Below, in pieces: positions 51,597 to 60,548 of a stretch of DNA of 64,000 nt. The stretch covers positions 352,862 to 416,861 of the forward strand of contig NZ_RCZA01000007.1 in NCBI RefSeq assembly GCF_006438925.1, given 5' to 3'. How positions within the stretch are numbered: the first letter of the stretch is position 1; each line of letters opens with the position of its first letter. The position numbers were made by a program, and so were the translations under genes. This DNA comes from Pseudomonas mandelii (GTDB taxonomy: Bacteria; Pseudomonadota; Gammaproteobacteria; Pseudomonadales; Pseudomonadaceae). Below the pieces are notes generated by a model. It did not search any database, was not told where the DNA came from, and saw only the letters and a list, made by a program, of their open reading frames with translations.

Positions 51597-52529
51597 ATGG
51601 CCGAACGCGATGTACAACGCCTGCTCAATGACCGTCTGGACTGGAACCTGCTGCGCACCTTCCGGGTGATCGGTCAGGAGCTGAGCATCAGCCGCGCCGC
51701 CGCTCGACTGCACCTGACGCAACCGGCGGTGAGCCAGGCGCTCAAGCGTCTGGAGGAGCAATTGGGCCGACAATTGATCGCCCGTCGCGGGCCACGGTTT
51801 GCCCTGACCGAAGTCGGCGAGCAGATCTTCGAACTGGCCGGGGAAATCTACGGGCAGATGTCCCAGGTCAGCAGCGTGCTGGAGCAACCGGCCGACGAAG
51901 TGATCGGCAAGGTTCGCTTGCTGATCATCAGCCGGATCTTTTCGGAGCGCTTCGATGACTTCCTCGCGGACTTTCATCGCCAGCACCCGCGAGTGGATCT
52001 GGAAGTCGACGTGATGCGCAGCTCCGACATCGTCAGCGCCCTACAGGAAAAAACCGCGACCCTCGGCCTGAGCCTCAATCGCCGCCCGCAACCGCGCCTG
52101 GAACAACGACTGTTCCTGCGTCAACGCTATGCGTTTTTCTGCGGCAAGCACCATGCGCTGTTCGGCCAGCAGAATGTCGCCGAAGGGGATTTGCAGCGGG
52201 AGAATTTCGTCAGTTTCACCAGCGACCAGATCGGCGGCATGCTCTCGCCGCTGACGATTTTTCGTGATCAGCAAGGCTTCAGCGGACGGATCGTCGCCTC
52301 GTCACCGAGCCTGGAAGAAGTCCGGCGACTGGTGATCGCCGGGTACGGGATCGGCTGTTTACCCGAGCACGTGGTGGCGGCGGACGTCGACGCCGGATTG
52401 CTCTGGCGCCTGCCGCCCCACGAAGGGATTGCCGATGTGGACATTCATTTGCTGTGGAACCGCGAGCAGCGCATGAGCCGGGCCGAGACGATTTTTCTCG
52501 AGAGCCTGCAACAGTGCTTGCTGGACTGA
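51597..52529 (+). CDS. LysR-family regulator, copy 1
   Basis: A 310-residue LTTR. The helix-turn-helix is LNDRLDWNLLRTFRVIGQELSISRAAARLHLTQPAVSQALKRLEEQLGRQL, followed by the ligand-binding fold. It closely resembles the regulator at 59577-60536 across the whole length (for example ENFVSFTSDQ, SPLTIFRDQQGF, GIGCLP and LLWNREQ). It is divergent from the MFS-amidohydrolase operon and converges on the OprD gene, with 9 bases between the stops. Confidence 0.93.
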   Translation: MAERDVQRLLNDRLDWNLLRTFRVIGQELSISRAAARLHLTQPAVSQALKRLEEQLGRQLIARRGPRFALTEVGEQIFELAGEIYGQMSQVSSVLEQPADEVIGKVRLLIISRIFSERFDDFLADFHRQHPRVDLEVDVMRSSDIVSALQEKTATLGLSLNRRPQPRLEQRLFLRQRYAFFCGKHHALFGQQNVAEGDLQRENFVSFTSDQIGGMLSPLTIFRDQQGFSGRIVASSPSLEEVRRLVIAGYGIGCLPEHVVAADVDAGLLWRLPPHEGIADVDIHLLWNREQRMSRAETIFLESLQQCLLD

Positions 52530-52538
52530 GTAGCCCGA

Positions 52539-53849
52539 TCAGAACAACGGCAGACTGTAGCTGACCACCAAGCGGTTCTGGTCCGCATCGCGCGATGCTT
52601 CACTGCGCGACACACCATTGCGCCAACCCAGTGCGACGTTTTTCAACGGTCCGCTCTGGATCACGTAGTCGAGGCTCAAGTCCCGCTCCCATTCCTCTTG
52701 CTCAGGTCCGGCCACCGTTTTGATTCCGCTGCCTGAGAGGTACATCGCCGAAGCCTTGAGCCCCGGCACACCAAGGGCAGCAAAATCGTAGCTGTACTGG
52801 GCGAAACCGGTACGCTCTCCGGCGCGGGTGAAGTTCTGGATGTAGCGGTCGGTCAGCAGGTAGACGCTTGCGCCGCCAGCGCCTTTGTCCGGCAAACCAC
52901 CCTGGTTGAGCTGCACGAATCCGCTGTCACTGGACACCTGCTGATAACCAGCCATCAGCGCGTGAGCACCGATGCTCCAGGTGAACGCCAGGCTCCAGGT
53001 ATTGTTGTCGATCTTGCCGTCGCCGTTCTGCGTATAACCGCTGGTGCGGTAGCCGCTGGCCCGCCCGGCGGCCGAGTCATTGGCACCGTCGGCGGAGGTC
53101 CTGAAGTAGCGCAGATCGGTTTTCAGCGCACCGAAATCCCCCAGTGTCAGGTTATGAACCAGACCAGCGAAATGCTGTTGGTAATAGTCTTCGAGATTGG
53201 CGTAGTAATACTGCGCCAGAAGCGCATCGGTGACCTTGTAATCGACACCGGCAAAATTGAACACGTTGCTTTCCCGGGTGCCACCAGCCACGGCCAGTCC
53301 GGTGCTGTCGCTGGAACCACGGCCCGTCGCGTGTTCGAGATGGCCACCGGTCAGGGTCAGGTGCTCGAAGTCATTGGAGACGATCTGCCCGCCCTCGAAC
53401 GTTTGCGGCAGCAGCCGTCCGTCGTTGGCCTGCAGAATCGGCAACTTCGGCGTCAGCGTGCCGTAACGCATTTCAGTCTGGGCAAAGCGCATCTTCGCCG
53501 TCGCCCCGAAACGCTCCCATTGCTCGGCGGCGCCGTTTCCATCGTCGGGGATCATCGAACTGCCGACATGGCGACCGTCACCGCTGTCCAGGCGAATACC
53601 CAGCAGGCCTAACGCATCGACGCCAAAGCCGACAGTGCCTTCGGTGAATCCGGACTGATAGTTGAGCATGAAACCCTGCGCCCACTCTTCGGTTCTGGAA
53701 GGGTTCGCGGCGCCATCGCGATTATCGTTATTGAAGTAAAAGTTACGCATCCCGAGGGTCGCTTTACTGTCTTTAATAAAGTCCGCCATGCTTAACGAAC
53801 TGAATAGAGCACTGCCGATCGCAATAAGTGCCAACGGTTGTTTGTTCAT
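52539..53849 (-). CDS. OprD-family outer-membrane porin
   Basis: A 436-residue porin with a signal peptide (about 1-22, ending LSMA), the opening FIKDSKATLGMRNFYFNND, many short amphipathic beta strands and a C-terminal phenylalanine (VVSYSLPLF), as in 18-stranded substrate-specific channels. It should let the substrate of the neighbouring carriers through the outer membrane. It is the last gene of the MFS-RidA-RraA-porin series. A strong hairpin lies just before its ribosome site. Confidence 0.92.
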   Translation of the reverse strand: MNKQPLALIAIGSALFSSLSMADFIKDSKATLGMRNFYFNNDNRDGAANPSRTEEWAQGFMLNYQSGFTEGTVGFGVDALGLLGIRLDSGDGRHVGSSMIPDDGNGAAEQWERFGATAKMRFAQTEMRYGTLTPKLPILQANDGRLLPQTFEGGQIVSNDFEHLTLTGGHLEHATGRGSSDSTGLAVAGGTRESNVFNFAGVDYKVTDALLAQYYYANLEDYYQQHFAGLVHNLTLGDFGALKTDLRYFRTSADGANDSAAGRASGYRTSGYTQNGDGKIDNNTWSLAFTWSIGAHALMAGYQQVSSDSGFVQLNQGGLPDKGAGGASVYLLTDRYIQNFTRAGERTGFAQYSYDFAALGVPGLKASAMYLSGSGIKTVAGPEQEEWERDLSLDYVIQSGPLKNVALGWRNGVSRSEASRDADQNRLVVSYSLPLF

Positions 53850-53867
53850 TTATTTTGAAGTTCCTGA

Positions 53868-53891
53868 GCAGCCAGTTTTTGGACTGGCTGC
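53868..53891 (-). other. Intercistronic hairpin before the porin gene
   Basis: GCAGCCAGT and ACTGGCTGC, a perfect 9-base stem around a 6-base loop, in the 48-base gap between the RraA-like stop and the porin start, without a T run. It may adjust mRNA stability or the expression of the porin relative to upstream genes. Confidence 0.6.
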
Positions 53892-53897
53892 CGGTCA

Positions 53898-54518
53898 TTA
53901 AGAGAGTTTGATATTCAAGACACTGGACACCGGCTCGCCGGCCATTAACCGGGTCATCAGTTGCGGTTCTGCCCGGTCCGATGCCAGCGCGCGCTCGATG
54001 ACGTTTTGCGCGGTCGCCGGATCGAGAAACAGTACGCCGTTGTCGTCCGCCAGCACCCAATCACCGGGATGTACCGTGACGCCGGCACAGTGAATCGGCT
54101 GATTGATCTGGCTGTCGCCACGGCCATGCAATTTGGTGGTCAGCAGGCTGGTGCCGCGGGCGAAAACCGGCAGCCCGGACTCGCGCAGTTCCAGCAAGTC
54201 GGTCACTGCGCCGTCCACCACAATGCCCACCGCCCCCGCGCAACGTGCCGCGCAACTGGTGACGGCGCCGACAGGTGCGTGTTGCCAGTCGCCATCGGTG
54301 TCGATCACCAGCACATCGCCGGGCTGGATGAGCGCCAGGGCCTGGTTGACCGCGATGGCATCGGCGCCCACCAGTTTCAGGGTCAGCGCCCGGCCGACCA
54401 GTTTCACATTGGGCACCATGGCCCGCAGTTGCGAGTCGGCAAAGCCCTCTTCGAGAAAATGCCCGAGGGTCGGAAAACTCACTGCGTTGAGCTGCTCGAT
54501 CAGCTGCGATTCATCCAT
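53898..54518 (-). CDS. RraA-family protein (oxo-acid aldolase type)
   Basis: A 206-residue protein of the RraA/HMG aldolase fold. It shows the substrate and metal region GAVTSCAARCAGAVGIVVDGAVTDL (the G-x-x-x-D pattern) and the C-terminal DWVLADDNGVLFLD. Catabolic members are class II pyruvate aldolases or oxaloacetate decarboxylases. Its context with a carrier, a RidA and a porin supports a catabolic role over RNase E control. It overlaps the RidA gene by 8 bases. Confidence 0.88.
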   Translation of the reverse strand: MDESQLIEQLNAVSFPTLGHFLEEGFADSQLRAMVPNVKLVGRALTLKLVGADAIAVNQALALIQPGDVLVIDTDGDWQHAPVGAVTSCAARCAGAVGIVVDGAVTDLLELRESGLPVFARGTSLLTTKLHGRGDSQINQPIHCAGVTVHPGDWVLADDNGVLFLDPATAQNVIERALASDRAEPQLMTRLMAGEPVSSVLNIKLS

Positions 54519-54903
54519 GTTGCGCCTCCTTGGCGATCAACTCGGCAACACAATCGATTTCCAGCGACACACCCCACAGCGCCACACACACCGTGGTCCT
54601 GGCCGGCGGCGCATGGCCGAGGAACTCGCGATACACCGCGTTGAACGGCTCCAGCTGCGCGGGATCGGTGAGGTACGCGTTGACCTTGATCACATGACTG
54701 AAGTCAGACCCGGCTTCAATCAGGATCGCCTCCAGATTGCGCAAGGTTTGCCGCACTTGTTCGGTGAAATGGGCGGGCTGGTCATCGAGCCCGCTCTGCG
54801 CCGGGATCTGCCCGGCGGTGAACACCAGGTGGCCACTGACCACCGCTTGGGAGTAAGGGCCGACCGGGCCGATGAAGCCCGGGGCTGACTGAATTCTGCG
54901 CAT
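54511..54903 (-). CDS. RidA-family protein
   Basis: A 130-residue YjgF/YER057c/UK114 member. It begins RRIQSAPGFIGPVGPYSQAVV and has the patterns FTAGQIP, VIKVNAYLTD and RTTVCVALW. RidA-type enzymes hydrolyse reactive imines, but the usual key Arg is present here only within PARTTVCV. I start at ATG 54903, which has GGAG nine bases upstream; ATG 54918 is possible. It lies between the MFS gene and the RraA-like gene in one operon. Confidence 0.88.
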   Translation of the reverse strand: MRRIQSAPGFIGPVGPYSQAVVSGHLVFTAGQIPAQSGLDDQPAHFTEQVRQTLRNLEAILIEAGSDFSHVIKVNAYLTDPAQLEPFNAVYREFLGHAPPARTTVCVALWGVSLEIDCVAELIAKEAQHG

Positions 54904-54921
54904 GCTATTGAACTCCATGGA

Positions 54922-56301
54922 TCAGGCCGCAGCCGATTTGACAGGTTTGCCGAAGGCAGGATCGTCGGCCGGAACCGCAACTGGGACTTCGCTGATGTCT
55001 CGCTTGAAGGTCTCGGTCAGCAACAACAGCGCCACCAACGAAATCAACGCCGCACCGATCATGTACCAGGCCACTGAAGAGCCTTTGCCGGTCGCCGCCA
55101 GCAATGCGGTGGTGACGATGGGCGTCGCCGCACTGCCGAGCAGGCCGGACAACATGTAGCTGATCGATAACCCGGAATAGCGCACCCGAGTGCCGAACAG
55201 TTCGGCGAGGAAGGTCGCGATCGGCCCGTAATTGGCCGCGAAGGCAGTCATCAACAGCAGGTAGCCGAAGATCACACAGGGCAACTCTTTGGTGTCCATC
55301 AACCAGAACAACGGGAACGCCACCAACGCTTCGGCCACGATGCCGGCCACGATGATCGGCTTGCGTCCATAGCGGTCCGACAACGCGCCGAACACCGGCA
55401 ACATGACGATGCACCAGGCGCAGGACAGCAACACCACGCCAAGCATCACGCTGCGGCTGAACCCCAGATTCTGCGTGCCGTACGTCAGGCCGAAGGCAAC
55501 GATGATGTTGAACGACGCCCCGGTCGACATGGTGGCGATCCCGCCCAGCACCACTTGTTTCCAGTACTTGCGAAACACTTCCGCCAGCGGCATTTTCACT
55601 TGAACTTCGGCTTCCTTGACCTTGTTGAAGGCCGGGGTTTCCGCGATGTTCAAGCGGATGTACAAGCCCACGGCGATCAGCAGCACGCTGGCCAGGAACG
55701 GAATTCGCCAGCCCCAGGCCAACAGGTCTTCTGGGGACAGCCACGCGGCAATCAGCAAGAAGGCCAGGTTGGCAATCATGGTCCCGGCCGGGACGCCGAT
55801 CTGTACCCACGAGCCGTACAAGCCGCGTTTGTTGGCGGGAGCATGTTCCACCGCCATCAGCACCGCACCGCCCCACTCGCCACCCAACGCCAGGCCTTGA
55901 ATCACCCTCAGCAGCAACAACAAGATCGGCGCCCAGATACCAATGGCCGCGTAATTGGGTAATAACCCGATGGCGAACGTAGCGGCCCCCATGGTCAACA
56001 GCGAAACCAACAACATCGACTTGCGTCCCAAACGGTCACCGAAATGACCAAACAGGGCCGCACCAACAATCCGGGCCAGGTAGGCCGAAGCAAACGTACC
56101 GAACGCCAGTAATGTACCGATCAACGGATCGAAATCCGGAAAGAACACTTTGTTGAACACCAGCGCCGAAGCCGTGGCGAAAACAAACAGGTCGTACCAT
56201 TCCACCGTGGTGCCAATCACACTGGCCACGGCAACTTTCTTCATGCTGATTGCAACTTCAGGAGGTGCGCCGGACTTTTCTACAGGCGATAGATCGCTCA
56301 T
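54922..56301 (-). CDS. MHS-family MFS transporter
   Basis: A 459-residue carrier of the metabolite:H+ symporter branch (SVIGTTVEWYDLFVFATASALVF, GHFGDRLGRKSML, GGEWGGAVLMAVEHAP). It is more distant from the other two MHS carriers than they are from each other. It heads the RidA-RraA-porin operon. The 127-base gap upstream contains the terminator of the previous operon and presumably its promoter. It has no dedicated divergent regulator. Confidence 0.92.
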   Translation of the reverse strand: MSDLSPVEKSGAPPEVAISMKKVAVASVIGTTVEWYDLFVFATASALVFNKVFFPDFDPLIGTLLAFGTFASAYLARIVGAALFGHFGDRLGRKSMLLVSLLTMGAATFAIGLLPNYAAIGIWAPILLLLLRVIQGLALGGEWGGAVLMAVEHAPANKRGLYGSWVQIGVPAGTMIANLAFLLIAAWLSPEDLLAWGWRIPFLASVLLIAVGLYIRLNIAETPAFNKVKEAEVQVKMPLAEVFRKYWKQVVLGGIATMSTGASFNIIVAFGLTYGTQNLGFSRSVMLGVVLLSCAWCIVMLPVFGALSDRYGRKPIIVAGIVAEALVAFPLFWLMDTKELPCVIFGYLLLMTAFAANYGPIATFLAELFGTRVRYSGLSISYMLSGLLGSAATPIVTTALLAATGKGSSVAWYMIGAALISLVALLLLTETFKRDISEVPVAVPADDPAFGKPVKSAAA

Positions 56302-56388
56302 TACTGTCTCCAGGAGTTCATCAAGAACTCGTATTTAATTGTTTTAACTGGCAGTAAAACGTTCGAGATAAGGGATTATTGTTATAAG

Positions 56389-56408
56389 TCGCCCAATTCA
56401 ATGGGCGA
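56389..56408 (-). terminator. Hairpin after the 2-hydroxyacid dehydrogenase gene
   Basis: TCGCCCA-N6-TGGGCGA, 7-base stem, about 20 bases beyond the stop at 56429; the following T content is weak (CTTATAACAATA), so termination may be partial. Confidence 0.5.
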
Positions 56409-56428
56409 GTTTGCAAGGCGCTTTCTTA

Positions 56429-57370
56429 TTAATAACCGAGTGTTCGGTCCGCACAATTCAATAACGGTTCACCGGTATTTAAACGACGAAAGTTCTCTGC
56501 TACTTGTTCGGCGATACAGTCATGGGAGGCTGCGGACGCCATGTGCGGGGTGATGGTGACGCCGGGCATTGCCCAGAGACGGTGATCGACCGGCAGCGGT
56601 TCTTGTTCGAAAACATCCAGCAACGCGCCGCGCAGTTTCCCTCGGGCCAGGGCCTGTTCGAGGTCATCGATATTCAGATGACCGCCGCGACCACAATTGA
56701 CCAGCGCGGCGCCATTGGCGAGCCGCTCAAACGTTGCGCTGCCGAGGATGCCGCGGGTTTCGCTGGTCAGCGGCAACAGGTTGATCAACAACTCCAATCC
56801 ATCGAGAAACGGGTTCAGTTTTTCCGCACCGGCGAACGTCTGTACGCCCGGCAAGTCTTTGCTGCGACGTGCCCAACCACGAACGTCGTAACCGGCGGCG
56901 GCCAGGTCCTGGGCAATGGCGCTGCCCAACGACCCCAGCCCCATCACACCGACCTTGAACTGCCCCGCCGCCCGTTGCAGCGGCCGCTCCCAACGCTGGT
57001 CCTGTTGCTGCAACAGCACTTGATCGAAGCCGCGGTGATAGTGAATCGCCGCCCAGCGCACGTACTCGGTCATGCCTTGGCGGTGACCGGGATCAACCAC
57101 TCGGCAGATCGGCAGATCCGGGCACGACGGGTCGTGATCGAGGTGATCGATGCCGGCGGCTACCGAGTGAATGACTTGCACATTCGGCAATGCGGCGAGG
57201 CTGCCTGGCAAGGGAAACCAGCACGCGGCAATCTGCGCATTCTTGGCCAACGGATCATCCGCCAGCACGGTGGTGAGTTGCGACGCACTGCGGGCAAATG
57301 CAGCCTGCAATTGCTTGAGCAGAAGACTGTCGCGGGACAGCAGAACCACGGTGTTGGTGACGGTTTTCAC
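56429..57370 (-). CDS. D-2-hydroxyacid dehydrogenase, GhrA-like
   Basis: A 313-residue NAD(P)H-dependent 2-ketoacid reductase. The nucleotide motif is VGVMGLGSLGSAIAQDL, then LINLLPLTSETRGIL, NCGRGGHLN and the catalytic His in ITPHMASAAS. It resembles glyoxylate/hydroxypyruvate reductase A. It overlaps the class II aldolase by 4 bases, forming a carrier-aldolase-dehydrogenase operon for an imported hydroxy- or keto-acid. Confidence 0.9.
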   Translation of the reverse strand: MKTVTNTVVLLSRDSLLLKQLQAAFARSASQLTTVLADDPLAKNAQIAACWFPLPGSLAALPNVQVIHSVAAGIDHLDHDPSCPDLPICRVVDPGHRQGMTEYVRWAAIHYHRGFDQVLLQQQDQRWERPLQRAAGQFKVGVMGLGSLGSAIAQDLAAAGYDVRGWARRSKDLPGVQTFAGAEKLNPFLDGLELLINLLPLTSETRGILGSATFERLANGAALVNCGRGGHLNIDDLEQALARGKLRGALLDVFEQEPLPVDHRLWAMPGVTITPHMASAASHDCIAEQVAENFRRLNTGEPLLNCADRTLGY

Positions 57371-58122
57371 GATAAGTAGGACTCACGCTGGGATTCGATC
57401 AGGGTCAGGGCGGCCTCCCAGGCCAGGTCGATGATGTTGTCCTGCTCATCGCGGTCAAACTGCTCGGCGGTGTGCGCACAGACTTCCGGGGACGGGTAAT
57501 GCAACGCCGAACCACCGGACAACGCCGCAACTTGCGCCTGACAGGCACGCTCCAGAAAGTGAATCTCCTGGAACGCCTGGGCCACACCAGAACCACCGAC
57601 CAACAGTCCATGATTGCGCAGGATCATCGCCCGGTGCGGGCCCAGATCGGCAATCAAACGCTCGCGCTCATCCAGCGACAGCGCAATGCCTTCATAGGTG
57701 TGATACGCCAATTTGCCGTAGAACTTCAACGCGTGTTGACTGATCGGCAGCAAGCCTTGCTTCTGGGCGGCGACCGCCATGCCGGCGGCCGTGTGGGTGT
57801 GAATCACGCAGTTGAGATCCGGGCGAGCCATGTGGATCGCCGAGTGAATGACGAAGCCGGCGGCGTTGACCCGATGACCTTCATATTCCGGGTCAACGAC
57901 TCGCCCGTCCTGATCGATACGCACCAGGTCCGAAGCACGCATGCGGTCGAAAATCACCCCGTAGCGGTTGATCAGGAAATGGTGCTCCGGCCCTGGAATA
58001 CGCAAGGTGATGTGGGTGTCGATCAGGTCGGTCATGCGAAAGTGCGCGACCAGGCGATACAGGGCAGCCAATTCGCAACGGGCTTGCCATTCAACCGGGC
58101 CGATGTGTTCAGGTTTACTCAC
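57367..58122 (-). CDS. Class II aldolase/adducin-family protein
   Basis: A 251-residue protein of the fuculose-1-phosphate aldolase fold. Zinc ligands are likely in VIHTHTAAGMAVA, and RNHGLLVGG is the second conserved patch. Family members include sugar aldolases and decarboxylases; the substrate here is not evident. It overlaps the MFS carrier upstream and the dehydrogenase downstream by 4 bases each, which argues for one pathway. Confidence 0.88.
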   Translation of the reverse strand: MSKPEHIGPVEWQARCELAALYRLVAHFRMTDLIDTHITLRIPGPEHHFLINRYGVIFDRMRASDLVRIDQDGRVVDPEYEGHRVNAAGFVIHSAIHMARPDLNCVIHTHTAAGMAVAAQKQGLLPISQHALKFYGKLAYHTYEGIALSLDERERLIADLGPHRAMILRNHGLLVGGSGVAQAFQEIHFLERACQAQVAALSGGSALHYPSPEVCAHTAEQFDRDEQDNIIDLAWEAALTLIESQRESYLS

Positions 58123-59420
58123 GAATACACCTCTTTAGCAGCGTGGGTGACGACCGGGTTGGCGCGCAGGCGGGCCAGCCCGCAAACACCGATCAAGGAC
58201 AAGGCCGAGAGCAAGGTGAAGTACACCGCCAACGGCAGCCATTGTCCGGAAAACTTGCTCGCCAGCAGCGTGCCGATCAGCGGCGTAGTACCACCGGCGA
58301 GCGCGCAGCTGAGTTGGTAGGCGATAGAAATGCCCGAGTAGCGCAGGTGCACCGGGAATGCCTGGGTCATGTAACCGGCGATCACCGCATACAGCGCCGA
58401 GAGAATCACTACCGCCAGCGCGATGCCGACGGTCATCAGCACAATGTTCTGCGTACCCACCAGCAGGAACATCGGGTACGGCGTGACCATGCACAGCAGC
58501 GCGACGAGTTTGAGGAAGCGGCCTTCGCCGATGCGTTCGGCCAGCAACGCGGAGAGCGGTTGCGAGAGCAGCTGAATGACGGTCACCAGGAACAGGCAAT
58601 CGAGAATCGTCGAACGTGCGATGCCCTGATACTGGGTGACATAGGTGATCATGAAAGTGTTGGTAAAGAAGAACCCGGCCGAACCGATGGTCACGGCGGC
58701 GGCGGCAAACAGGATTTGCCGCCAGCAGGTGCGGATCACGTCCTTCACCGGGTACTTGGAAGTCTCGTTGTTGTCCCGGGCCTTGGCGAACTCCGGCGAC
58801 TCATGAACGCCGGAACGGATCATCAGGCCAACCATCATCAACACACCGCTGGCGAGAAATGGCAGACGCCAGCCCCAGGCGAGGAAGTCCTCAGACTCGA
58901 GGGAGGTGACCAGACGAAAGGCGATCAACGCCAGCAGTAAACCGGCCGGGCTGCCGAGTTGAGCGAACGATGCATAGAACATCTTGCGCTTGGCCGGTGC
59001 ATGCTCGCTGGCCATCAGCACCGCCCCGCCCCACTCGCCACCGACTGAAATGCCCTGGATCAAACGCAGCACAATCAGACCGACCGGTGCCCAGATGCCG
59101 ACGCTGGCGTAGCTGGGCAACAGACCGATGCCGGCGGTCGCCAAACCCATCAGGGCCATGGTCACCAGCAGCATTTTCTTGCGACCGAGGCGATCACCCA
59201 GATGACCGAAAACCATGCCGGCCATTGGGCGAGCGATGAAGCCGACGGCGAAACTGCCGAACGCTGCCAGGGTGCTCATCACCGGGTCGTGGCTGGGAAA
59301 GAACACTTGCCCGAGCACCAGCGCCGCCGCCGTGGCATAGATGTAGAAGTCGTAGAACTCGATGGTCGTGCCAATGAAGGCTGCCGCCGCCGCTCGACGC
59401 GGTTGAGGGGTAGTGTGCAT
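58119..59420 (-). CDS. MHS-family MFS transporter
   Basis: A 433-residue carrier very like that at 50125-51435 (AAAAAFIGTTIEFYDFYIYATAAALVL, GHLGDRLGRKKML, GGEWGGAVLMASEHAP). ATG 59420 was chosen because it begins the cytosolic HTTPQPRRAAA tail shared by the paralogue. It is divergent from LysR copy 2 and first in the operon with the aldolase and dehydrogenase. Confidence 0.92.
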   Translation of the reverse strand: MHTTPQPRRAAAAAFIGTTIEFYDFYIYATAAALVLGQVFFPSHDPVMSTLAAFGSFAVGFIARPMAGMVFGHLGDRLGRKKMLLVTMALMGLATAGIGLLPSYASVGIWAPVGLIVLRLIQGISVGGEWGGAVLMASEHAPAKRKMFYASFAQLGSPAGLLLALIAFRLVTSLESEDFLAWGWRLPFLASGVLMMVGLMIRSGVHESPEFAKARDNNETSKYPVKDVIRTCWRQILFAAAAVTIGSAGFFFTNTFMITYVTQYQGIARSTILDCLFLVTVIQLLSQPLSALLAERIGEGRFLKLVALLCMVTPYPMFLLVGTQNIVLMTVGIALAVVILSALYAVIAGYMTQAFPVHLRYSGISIAYQLSCALAGGTTPLIGTLLASKFSGQWLPLAVYFTLLSALSLIGVCGLARLRANPVVTHAAKEVYS

Positions 59421-59517
59421 GCAAGGACCCTGTGTATTTATAGTTTTGGGCAGGTACTGAAGGCTGTTTACGGGTTGCACTCTGTGGCGCTTGTTAGCTT
59501 TATCGCTTCCGTGCCAG

Positions 59518-59532
59518 GATTAGTCAATTTTC
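59518..59532. promoter_or_regulatory. Motif GATTAGTCAATTTTC, second copy
   Basis: Identical to 51536-51550 and placed between the same kinds of divergent genes. Confidence 0.55.
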
Positions 59533-59576
59533 AAATTCTTATCTTTACTATTAGCCTTGCTACTACCAGGAGTTTT

Positions 59577-60536
59577 ATGCCCTCCACTTCTAACCCTTGG
59601 GTCGGTCGCCGCTTTCTGAATGACCGCCTCGACTGGAACCTGCTACGCACCTATTTGGTGATCGGTCAGGAAGGCAGCATGAGCCGGGCCGCCGCGCGAT
59701 TGCACATCACGCAGTCAGCCGTCAGCCAGGCACTGAAACGGCTGGAGGAACAATTGGAATGTGTGTTGATTGCCCGTAGCGGGCGACGGTTTGATCTGAC
59801 GGAAACCGGGGAGGAAGTCCTGCGCATTGCGGCGGACATTTACGGCGATATTTCACGACTGGGCACGGTGGTGGAGAGTCGTAACGACGATGTGGTCGGC
59901 AAGATTCGCATCCTTACCGTCAGCGGTGTGCAAGCTCGGCATTACGATGAATTTCTCGCCGATTTCCACGAAACGCACCCGAAAATCGAGTTTGAAGTCG
60001 AAGTGATGGGCAGCTCGAACATCATCAGTTCACTGCTGCAAAAGACCGCGACCATTGGCGTCGGCCTGTGCCGTTTACCGCAGCCGCGATTGGAGCAGCG
60101 AGTACTGTTTCGTGAGACTTATGCGTACTTTTGTGGGCAGCGTCATCGACTGTTCGGGCAAGAGAATCTGACCCTGGAACAGCTCGCGGCGGAGAACTTT
60201 GTCAGCTTCACCAGTGACCAACTCGGGGGCAATCTTTCACCCCTGACATTGTTCCGCGACCAGCAAGGCTTTACCGGCAAGATCGTCGCTTCATCGACGA
60301 GTTTCGAAGAGATTTATCGCTTGATCTGTTCAGGGTTCGGCATTGGCTGTTTGCCGACGCACCTGGTACGAAGGGATGTCGAGCAAGGTTTGCTCTGGCG
60401 TTTGCCGCCGGAAGATGGGGTGGTGGATTTCGATATCCAGCTGCTGTGGAATCGCGAGCAGAAGATGAGTCAGGCCGAAACCGTGTTCCTCGAAAGCTTC
60501 CAGCACATGCTCAGTATTCGTGAGCCTGTGTTGTGA
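59577..60536 (+). CDS. LysR-family regulator, copy 2
   Basis: A 319-residue LTTR, paralogous to the regulator at 51597-52529. The helix-turn-helix is LNDRLDWNLLRTYLVIGQEGSMSRAAARLHITQSAVSQALKRLEEQLE. CCAGGAG precedes ATG 59577. It likely controls the divergent carrier-aldolase-dehydrogenase operon, and could cross-talk with copy 1 given the shared DNA motif. It converges on the PBP2 gene. Confidence 0.93.
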   Translation: MPSTSNPWVGRRFLNDRLDWNLLRTYLVIGQEGSMSRAAARLHITQSAVSQALKRLEEQLECVLIARSGRRFDLTETGEEVLRIAADIYGDISRLGTVVESRNDDVVGKIRILTVSGVQARHYDEFLADFHETHPKIEFEVEVMGSSNIISSLLQKTATIGVGLCRLPQPRLEQRVLFRETYAYFCGQRHRLFGQENLTLEQLAAENFVSFTSDQLGGNLSPLTLFRDQQGFTGKIVASSTSFEEIYRLICSGFGIGCLPTHLVRRDVEQGLLWRLPPEDGVVDFDIQLLWNREQKMSQAETVFLESFQHMLSIREPVL

Positions 60537-60548
60537 AGCCTTGATCGC

